Below, piece after piece: positions 55,901 to 64,000 of a DNA stretch of 64,000 nucleotides; position 1 is the first letter of the stretch; every line of letters starts with the position of its first letter. The stretch comes from Blastocladiella emersonii ATCC 22665 (Eukaryota; Blastocladiomycota; Blastocladiomycetes; Blastocladiales; Blastocladiaceae). The notes under the pieces are model-generated. The model worked only from the letters and a program-made list of their open reading frames with translations, was not told the DNA's origin and did not search any database. Made by a program: the position numbers and the translations under genes. The stretch lies in contig JANHCV010000001.1 in the NCBI GenBank assembly GCA_025594325.1, positions 3,968,001 to 4,032,000 of the forward strand. The letters run 5' to 3'.

Positions 55901-57403
55901 TACGACTCGAGCTCGCGGGTCATCTGGTTGGCCACGTCTTCCTTCTCGGCGAGGACGGCCTCGATGCGGCGCTTGAGCTCCTCGACCTGACGGGTGAGGA
56001 GGCTCTCGTCGAGGGCCTTGGTCTGCTGCAGGGCCTGGTACTGGTTGCGCAGCGACTCCTCGCGGACGCGGAGGCTGTCGATTTCGCGGCTGAGCTTCTG
56101 GTGGCGCTCGGTGTACTGAGCCTCGAGTTCCTACGCGCGGTCGGACGAGGGAGAGGGTGAGATTATGGTCGCGGGGAGAGAGTCAAGCGAAGAAAACGTA
56201 CGGCCTCGCGGGCGCGCAGCTTGGACTTGATCTCGTCGACCTCGAGGCGGAGCTTGGACGAGTGGGCCTCGTACTTTTGCTCGGCCGACTCGCGGACCTG
56301 CTCGTACTTGGAAATGATGGTCTCGCGGGCCTCGAGCTGGATCCGCTTGGCCTCGGTCTCGCGGAACGCCTCCATCTACCGTCAAGCGGGTGGTGAGCGA
56401 TGGCGGTCCGCAGGAACAGTAGAGCGAGGGGTACGTACGCGGCGCTCGAGTTCTTCGTGCAGGCGCGCGTCGAACTCGGCCTCGTGCTTGCGGGCGAGGT
56501 TGGTCAGGGCCTTGCGGGCGGCCTCGCGCTCCTGCTCGACCTTACCGGTCTGCTCGCGCACTTAGGAGAGATCAAGTTAGTTTCGTGAGCTCAACCACAG
56601 TCGAGTGCGATGGCTGCGTACCGAGGTCGGTCGGGTCGGCGGTCTCGGTCTGGATCTGCTGCGAGGCGCTCCGAACGGCGAGCCGGCGAACCGAGAGGAT
56701 GAGACGTTCGATGAGGGCTACACGGCTGTGCAGTGAGTGATCGTGACGCGGACGTGGCTGCAGAATCACGTACAGTGGTCGCTGCCGTGCTCGGAGCTCA
56801 GCTCGTTGAGCTACATTGCACGCACGGAGGGTGAGTGATCGACCCGACCGAACTGCCAGCCGAGAAAACCGCACCATGGTGAGCAGAGGCCCGCGCTTGG
56901 CGGTCGGATCCGAGAGGCGAAGCAGCTCGAGCATCTCGTCAACGTCCATGGCGGGCGGCTACGGCGAATCGTGTCAGCCGAAGATCCGCGTCGCGAGGAC
57001 CATGGGCGAGGTGGCGCACCGTCGCCTGCGACGTCTCGGGCAGGTAGACGGAGAGCGAGTACTGGAGGCCGTGGTTGGCGAGAAAGTCGACGACGAGGGC
57101 GTTGGCGAGCGAGTGGACGAGGTTGCGGCCCTCGCCGCCGTGCTTGAGCTCGCCGCCGTTGGCGGGCGCGGCGAGGAGCGGGCAGCGGGCAGCGGACTGG
57201 GCCGTCATGGCGGTGAGCGAGGGCGCCGAGAGGTGGTCGATGATGCGGGCGCGCAGCTGGGCCTTGAGCTCGTCAGCGACGCCGGCCTGGCGCAGCTGCT
57301 TCTGGATGGCGGAACGGAACTCGTCCTCGCCGATGCCAGCGGCAGTCAAGGATGCGGTGGGGGCGGCGGCAGCGGGTGCGCTCGCGGCGCCGGGGGCCGA
57401 CAT
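52959..57403 (-). CDS. OFD1: OFD1-like centriole/basal-body protein, 14 exons
   Basis: Proposed exons are 57403-57020, 56958-56875, 56810-56774, 56717-56622, 56560-56439, 56375-56202, 56130-55904, 55844-55771, 55711-55533, 55470-55282, 55220-55118, 55051-55033, 54969-54936 and 54875-52959, giving 1212 residues with every phase consistent. The N-terminus matches OFD1 (EDEFRSAIQKQLRQAG, RARIIDHL, LHGL-type LisH region LVVDFLANHGLQYSLSVYLPE). A coiled coil spans about 160-560 (DSLRVREESLRNQYQAL). The C-terminal half has repeated ESLISD-type motifs, then a Thr/Ala/Pro-rich tail. OFD1 controls centriole length and ciliogenesis, which implies a flagellated stage. Some small exons (19 and 34 bp) are inferred from phase only. 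Confidence 0.82.
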
Positions 57404-57743
57404 GGGTCCGCGCAGGGCGAGTCGAGGCGAGGTGTGATGGGCGGGCGGTGGGCCACGGTGGGGCAGCCGCTCAGCACGTTTTGGGGCCGCGCGAGTGAAT
57501 TGCGCCGAGTGTGCGGGCGTCTGGGGTCGACAGAGCGGGAGCGCGGATGGCGCGGCCAACGAAAGAACGGCACGCAGGCCGCGCTGCGACGCGTGGTGCT
57601 GCAGGGGCGCGTGTCCTCACGTGTGGCGCTCCGACGCGTCGATCGGCGCGTTTTTGCGGTTTCAGCTCCATTTCCGGTCGGCCGCTCTAGCTCCACGTTT
57701 CTCCTCACCCTTTGGCGCTTCTCTCCGCAATGACGTCTGTCAG
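57404..57743. promoter_or_regulatory. Divergent promoter, OFD1 / small coiled-coil gene
   Basis: 340 bases. CACGTG at 57618-57623 is followed by CTCCG at 57629-57633 and ACGCGT at 57634-57639, with another ACGCGT at 57589-57594 on the other side. This is the same element order as near 27466 and 37756. Confidence 0.5.
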
Positions 57744-58398
57744 ATGAATCACACCACGCAACAGCGAGGACGCTACGCTTCGGATCCGCGATTCGCTGCT
57801 CACGTCCCCATGGATCCCGTCGCGCGAGGCCGGGGTACCCCTCAGCACGGCCCTTGGTCACACTCCAGTCTCGCCGTGCTCACATCGTCACCGAGTCTAG
57901 TCGCGCTCGACGAGTGGCTCGAGGCGTACCGCGGCCACGAGGAGCAGGCGTTCCAGGACCTGCACCGGCTCGCCATCTCGGGCGCCGAGGAGGCCGCCGG
58001 CGGCATGGCGCGCGAGCTGCACGCGACGCTCGAGCAGTACCGCGACGAGTGCGCGCGCCTCGACGCCGAGCGCAACAAGGTCATCCAGCGCTTCGCCGAC
58101 GAGTGGACCACGTACCAGGCCTCGCTCAAGCGCATCGCGGACGAGCTCGACGCCTGCGCCAACGAGATTGCCGCAGTCCGGGCCGCTGACGCTGCCGCAG
58201 GTCCCGAGAAGGGTACGGGTGTGCCGCGTGCGTGTCCTCGCAGCGCACGCTAACCGGATGCATCGCGTCGTCGTAGATCCCGAAGAGGTGCTGCAGGACT
58301 GGGAGCGCAGCGTCGTTGCGCAGATCAAGTCGTTCACCGACGCTGGGTCGGCCAGCCGCGGCGGCAAACAGGCGGCCCGCGGGCGCAAGAAGTCGTAA
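57744..58398 (+). CDS. Small coiled-coil protein
   Basis: Proposed exons are 57744-58212 and 58277-58398 (64-bp intron, GTACGG to TCGTAG), giving 196 residues. After a basic N-terminal 45 residues, most of the protein is predicted coiled coil (ALDEWLEAYRGHEEQAFQDL, EQYRDECARLDAERNKVIQR, SLKRIADELDACANEIA). A short helix (VLQDWERSVVAQIKSF) and a basic tail (RGGKQAARGRKKS) follow. The family is not recognised. It shares a divergent promoter with OFD1, so a centrosomal or ciliary role is possible but only suggested by position. Confidence 0.7.
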
Positions 58399-58757
58399 TC
58401 GATGCCCGATGTCTCCCGAACTCGTCCCCCTGAATACATCTATCGATGGGTGGACACAATCGAGTCCCTGCCGCGGAGGCGAGATGAAGAGAAAAATGTC
58501 TCCCACCTTGCCTGCGGTCCCTGGCCCGCGTGTGAGACACGCGCACGTGTTGCCGCGACGCGTCTCGACTTGACCGCGCCTCCGTTCGCACGCGCCCACG
58601 ATGCGATGAAGGTCGGTCTGGAAGGTTTTCAGCGCGTGCAATTTCATCGGCGAGGCGAAGCGCACCCAAAGCCGTTCATCGCACGCAGTCAGTCCACAAG
58701 TCTTCGCAACGGATTCCATTTGCTGCCGCTGCCCGCAAGTGATCCGCATCCACCACC
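58399..58757. other. Intergenic region upstream of the myosin-like gene
   Basis: 359 bases between two plus-strand genes. No repeat, E-box pair or additional gene was detected. It probably holds the promoter of the myosin-like gene. Confidence 0.35.
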
Positions 58758-61700
58758 ATGGCGGCGCCCATCGCAACGGGGTCCTGGGCTTGGGTCGCCG
58801 GTGACGGCGGCGCCCTCATCGGCGCCCACGTCTCGGCCATTGACGGCGGCAACGCGACCCTTGTCGCCACGAACAGTAAGGTAAGCCTCTGTCGGATCGC
58901 CTGCTCACCGCCCGCGTCACTCACGACGAGGTTCGATCGTGTAGCAATTCTCGGTCCCCGTAGCCAACGTTCGGCCCATGAGCCAGGAATGCATGTGCGG
59001 CGTGCCCGATCTCCGCCGCCTGCCCGAGCCCGAACAGTCGCCGTTCGGATGGGCGCACAACCTGTGGGTCCAGCACTCGCGAGGCGAGTCTGACGTACCT
59101 TCCTCTCGTTCCCGTCTTCGCCATGGATCCTCGCTGACCACAACTCCCTCGCTGCTAGGTTACCCTTTCCGACAAGGCCTCGCTCGCGGTGGGCCCTTCA
59201 GCCATCGACGCGGCCGAGAACCCCAAGCCGCTGGCCGACGCGAGCCCGCTCCGCGCTCTCGCTACGGGCGGTGCCACGAGCTCGATCGTCTTCTGCGGGC
59301 CAGGAGCCGTCGCCTCGTTCAACCAGACCCTGCACGCCCTCGAGCACGCGGGCAAGCTCACGCCAACGGCCGTGGCCAAGGCCAAGTCGGCGATTGCCAT
59401 CCTCCACGTCGTCGCTGGTGTCGGCGACTCGCTCAGCGTACGTTCCCCTCGAGCGCCATTACCCACGCATCGCTAACCGGTCATTCTCGTGTAGGCAATG
59501 AGCATGAACATCCTCGACGCCGACCACTTCTCCGTGACGTGCAGCCCCGAGATCCGCACCGTGCTCGACGACAAGTCGACGCCCAACTTCAACGTCTTCT
59601 ACGACGTGCCCGCGCTGGTCTCGCCCGCCGAGCTGCAGCAGCTCGACATCGGCAACATGGCCTCTTTTCCGGCCATGAAGGGCCGCAAGGTGCAGGGCAC
59701 CTCGGACCCGGCGCGCGTCGCGCGGTTCACCAAGGCCATGGCCGACCTCGGGCTCGCCGGCCTCACCCCGCAGCTGTCGCGCATGGTCGCAGCGCTGCTC
59801 CACTTCTCGAAGCTGCTGTTCAACACGCACTCGGAGACGGGCATGGTCGAGCGCGTGCGAGACTCGGCGGGGCTCGCCTTCACGTCCAAGCTGCTGTCGC
59901 TCACGGTCGGGATTGAGGACGCCATGTTTTCGCCGATGATCGAGGCCGGGTTCGTGACGCTCGAGTCGGCGACCGAGCACCGCGAGGAGGCGTGCCAGCA
60001 CCTGTACCGGTGCATCATCAACTGGATCGTCGCGTACATCAACCAGATGTGCGCTGTGGGCGAGGACGGCGCCGTGGTCGCGCCGGCGAGCGGCACCCCG
60101 CTCCAGCTCAGCCTCGTCCAGCGCCCGCACGAGCAGGACCTCGTGCTCGACTTGTACCACGACCGCGCCAAGGTGATCGACGGCACCATCAACACCACGT
60201 TCCTGAGCAAGCTCAAGCCCGCCGACCCGCACATGGGCGCCGCGCTCCGCCCGCCGGCCCAGGGCGTCGTGCTGTCGGCCCCGCTCCACTTCGTGTTTGC
60301 CCTCGCGCTCCCGCCCGCCGGCCCGCTCGACGTGCTCCAGCTGTACCCGAACCTGCGCGCCATCCACTCACCCGACGTGCGGCTCGACATCGACTCGATG
60401 CTCGCCGATGCGACCCAGCGCATGAGTCTCCGGCTCTCGGGCGCCGTCGCGACGCACCGGCCGGCCGTGTCCGCAACCGCCAGTCTGCCCCTGCCGTCGC
60501 TGAGTGCGGCTTCGGCACCCGCTACGCCGTCCGCAGCCGACACTGCGGCTGCCGCGGCGGCGCAGCAGGCCAAGGCCGACGAGGAGGAGGCGAGCGCGCA
60601 CGCCGCGCGCCACGGGTCGTCGCACCACCTACCCGGCGAGATCACGTCGTCGGGCGTCGCGTCGCAGGCCATGCAGGGTCTGTCGACGTCGAACCCGAAC
60701 CTGTTGGGCCAGCAAAGGTACATGCCCGGCGAGGTCGGCGGGCTGGGCGCGAGCGCGAGCGTGGACACCAAGGAGGACGACCACTCGACGTACGAGGACG
60801 CCGAGGATGCCGAGGACGCCGAGGAGCGCGAGCGGCAGGCCAAGCTGGTCGAGTACCTCGAGCGGTCCGAGCAGCAGCGGCTCCAGTCGGTGGCGCAGCG
60901 GCTGACGCAGCAGATCAACAAGAACGAGCAGATCCTGAGCCGCATCCAGGTGTTCCCGAACGACCTGCAGCAGCTGCTCGCCGTGTCGCCGCACTACATC
61001 CACCAGCTCGTGTGTGACGCGTCGCCCGTGTTCCTGCCCTCGGGCATCGTGCGGCCCTCGCCGCCGCCCGCGCCGCCGGCCGTGAGTCTCCCGCAGATGC
61101 CGCCGAACCAGGTCATCCGCACCGCGCTGTCGCAGCAGCTCACCATCACGGAGCGCCACGTCATCATCAACTACGTGCTGCGCAACCAGCTGCGCGACCC
61201 GCAGTCGATTGACCAGGGGTACGTGACGTGCTGCCAGCTCAGCGGCATGTTCCCCGACGCATGGAAGTGGATGGCCGCGCTGTCGTGCGCCGTCACCCCG
61301 ACGCCCAACGTCCAGATGGCCGTGGTCGCGCACTGGATGAACGTCGGCGGCCCGCGCAACCACCTCGAGTCGGTCCTCGCCAACTGGCAGCTGCGCACGA
61401 GCCCGCGCCGGTTCGGACTCGCGTTTGTCGAGGTCAGCTCAATCTGGGTACGCTCTTACTGCTCGCCGATGCGACGCGACGCGACGCGACCGACACTGAC
61501 CCGCGCCACCACCGATAGTCTGAGACCCCGCTGCGCCTCATCTTCCACTGGGCCGACAACGTGACCATCTCGGTCGAGTGCCACCCGTCGCAGCAGGTGT
61601 CGTCGCTGGTCCAGACGCTGCTGGCATGGCGGCAGGTACCGGCGCCGACGACCGAGTACACGGTGGCATTCAAGGGCCTCGGGATCGACGTGCGCACGTC

Positions 61701-64000
61701 GCCGCACGACCTGTTCTTCGACCTGCTGTGCCTGTACCAGCAGCTGTACGAGACGGGCACGGTGGCGATCCACGTCGAGCGGCTGTTCGTGAACCCGGCC
61801 GCGCCGTCGCTGCAGGCCGACCGCGCGCTGTGCCACCTGCAGCTCGCGGGCAAGTTCCCGGACCTGACCAACCCGGACGACGCGATCCAGCGCGCCCAGG
61901 AGACGGGCGCCTGGGCCATGCGGTTCCCCGCGGTCCTCCCCGAGGCGACGCCGCGCGAGACCACGAGCCCGCCCGTCGCGCACTGGCTCGTCCTGACGCG
62001 CACGGCGCTCATCATCGAGCGCGTCCACCGGTTCGGCTCCGAGTGCGCGCACTCGTGCCGGTGGGACGACTGCGTCGTGTTCAACGTGACGCCGACGTCG
62101 GCTGTGCTGCTGATCGACGACAAGCGGATCCCCGTCGAGTGCCCCGGCCAGGCCTTCGCCGACTTCCTCAACGGCTGGCTCGCGGCGGTCCGCAGCCCGC
62201 TCGGCGTGATGCTGCAGGACTTTGCGTCGCGCGAGGGCACGCGCGTCGGCAAGGGATCGCTGGTGCAGGTCCAGGAGGAGCGCGCGCCCTGGGTCCTCGT
62301 CACGGCGCGTACCGGCCCGTTCGCCAACGTGCCCGTGTGGATCCCGCGCACACACGTCGAGTATCTCGTCGAGGGGACCCGCGCCCCGGGTATCGCCGAG
62401 AACAAGCTCCCGCTGCGCATCCTCGTCGCGATGCGCCAGCTCGAGATGCCCGGCGTCGAGCTCGGCGCCGTGCTCGCCGATATGCTCAACAAGGGTAGCG
62501 GCGTGCCCATCGCCGCGCCCGGCGGGACGTGGGGCCCGACGTTTGCGTTCCAGACGATCCAGCGCGGCGGCAACGGGTCGCCGCAGACCCAGTCCCCGCA
62601 GACGGCCTCGCCCGTCCCGGGCGGCACCATGGCCACGCCGCCACGCCAGCTCCAGGGCACAATCTCCGGCGGCCAGTTCAGCGGCGCGCCGGGTGGGACC
62701 GTCAAGCGCAAGGCGCCCGGCCCGCCGCCGGGCTCGTACGGCACCGTCAGCGGCGGGCACCCGGGCTACACGGCCGGCGGCGGTGGGACCGTCAGCGGGA
62801 TGCCGCCGTCGCAGTACGGCACCGTGTCGGGCGGGGCCCCCGCGTACCCGACGGCGTCGGTGCAGCAGGGCTCGCCCGGCGCGTCGTACTCGACCAGCAC
62901 GGTCATGTCGGTCGTCGGCGACCTGCGGCCGTACGGCAACAACAGCAACGACCCGTTCGCAAAGCCGGGCGGCGGCGATGGTAGTGGCGAGAAGGGCAAG
63001 CAGCAGCAGCCGGCGGCGCGGCTGGTCCCGACGATTGAGGTGCCGCCGCTCAACTCAGTGCACGTCGGCGACAACTCGATCGAGCAGTACGCGAGCCAGT
63101 ACTACGAGACCAAGTCGGGTAGTATATTTGGCAAGAAGAAGGGCGCGTTCGACCAGAAGATGCTCACCTACTCGGATGTACGTCGCGTCGGCGCGGTCAT
63201 GAAACGTGACTCTGACTGACTCCGCAAAACCATTCTAGACCCCGCTCAAGAAGCCGCTGACGCGTTCGGCGTACGCCGAGGTCCGCGACACCAAGACGGC
63301 GCTCGAGACGTCGACGTGGATCATGACGTACATGGGCGACTTCAAGGCCAAGGGCACGACGCAGCTCGAGGCGGCCAAGTTTGTCATCGAGAACGCGCTC
63401 TCGAGCTCGGCGCTCGTCGACGAGACGTACTGCCAGATCGTCAAGCAGATTACGCAGCACCCGCGGCCTGAGGGGTACGCTGCCATGGCCATTGCCGTCT
63501 CCCGCACACGAATGCTGACCATATCCCCTAAAACCGTGTAGCGCGCTGCTCGGCTTCCGGCTGATGAGCATGTGCGCGGCGTTCCTGGCACCGAGCGACG
63601 ACCTATTCTCGTCCATGTGCCGGTTCATGCAGCAGCAGCTGCGCGGGACGACGGACCCGGCGCTGGTCGCGCTCGTCAACTTCGTGTACTCGAACATGTA
63701 CAAGACGATCAAGGTCGGGTGCCGCAATCTCGGGCCGAGCCGCGAGGAGCTCGAGGCGCTGCACGCCAACGCCCTCATCAAGTTCCGCGTCGAGCTGCCC
63801 GACCGCACCGCGCGCACCTACCTCATCGACTCGTTCACGGTCGGGTCCGACATCCTCAACAAGCTCGAGGAGCGGTACCAGGTCGGCGATTTCGCGCACG
63901 ACTTCGGGCTCGTCATCGACGGCGGACCGCGGACCGGCAGCGGCGTGCTCCCGCTCGTCCCCGTCCTCGAGACGGACCGCCTCGCCGACATTCTGTCGCT
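58758..64000 (+). CDS. Myosin VII-like MyTH4-FERM protein with degenerate motor (partial)
   Basis: Proposed exons are 58758-58880, 58945-59094, 59159-59437, 59495-61447, 61519-63177, 63239-63474 and 63542 onwards; the 3' end lies outside the window (about 1620 residues seen). Residues 1-90 match the myosin N-terminal SH3-like start (VPVANVRPM, LRRLPEPE). Residues 95-540 follow the motor fold: SSIVFCGPGA at the P-loop site, NFNVFYDVPALVSPAELQQL (canonical NYHIFY), MVAALLHFSKLLF (ILAAILHLGNIEF), and CQHLYRCIINWIVAYIN. The tail shows MyTH4 (733-835), FERM (836-1068), SH3-like (1076-1123), a Gly/Pro-rich linker, MyTH4 (about 1389-1535) and the start of a second FERM. ATP-site residues (GESGAGKT) and switch II are absent, so motor activity is unlikely. 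Confidence 0.8.

Noticed and set aside
1..64000. CRISPR arrays, bacterial operons, insertion sequences
   Set aside because: The window is eukaryotic with spliced genes; no regularly spaced repeats or transposase frames were found.

Overview
This window is nuclear DNA from a GC-rich fungus. Genes carry short spliceosomal introns, mostly 56-151 bp, usually with GTACG-type donors and TAG acceptors. The content is fungal: a Skt5/Chs4-type Sel1-repeat protein, a secreted Egh16-like protein, PKA, a Pdx2-type glutaminase and Hook. It also includes basal-body and flagellar genes, an OFD1 homologue and an EFHB/CFAP21-like protein. This points to a zoosporic (flagellated) early-diverging fungus. Blastocladiomycota or a related lineage would fit, but the species is not determined here. 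I rebuilt exon-intron structures by hand and checked that exon lengths sum to whole codons.

Left part (1-32 kb). Two copies of a Gag/retropepsin-like family (one truncated, one intact) open the window. Then come NOT1 (the CCR4-NOT scaffold, 3 exons), the E3-binding protein of pyruvate dehydrogenase (PDX1), an Egh16-like secreted protein, a small PH-like protein, a PKA catalytic subunit with a long low-complexity N-terminus, the PLP synthase glutaminase PDX2, an oxysterol-binding protein, a Hook dynein adaptor, a large unknown membrane protein with two similar membrane modules, a small two-exon unknown gene, an unknown gene, an F-box/LRR-like protein and a mitochondrial-type nucleoside diphosphate kinase.

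Middle (32-52 kb). Here lie the Sel1-repeat protein, proteasome ATPase RPT4, phosphopantetheine adenylyltransferase, AP-1 sigma and the U-box cyclophilin PPIL2. They are followed by an 8-kb head-to-tail array of five Gag/retropepsin-like copies in graded states of integrity. No reverse transcriptase, integrase or LTR was seen. Most copies have lost the catalytic aspartate of the protease fold.

Right part (51-64 kb). A flagellum/centriole-flavoured group comprises the EFHB-like gene, OFD1 (14 exons) and a divergent small coiled-coil gene. The last gene, cut by the window end, encodes a degenerate myosin head followed by MyTH4-FERM-SH3-MyTH4-FERM. This is the tail order of myosin VII, but the motor has lost its P-loop lysine and its switch II region.

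The two most notable items are the domesticated-looking Gag/retropepsin family and the pseudo-motor MyTH4-FERM myosin. A possible shared promoter module (CACGTG, CTCCG, ACGCGT) occurs in three divergent promoters.
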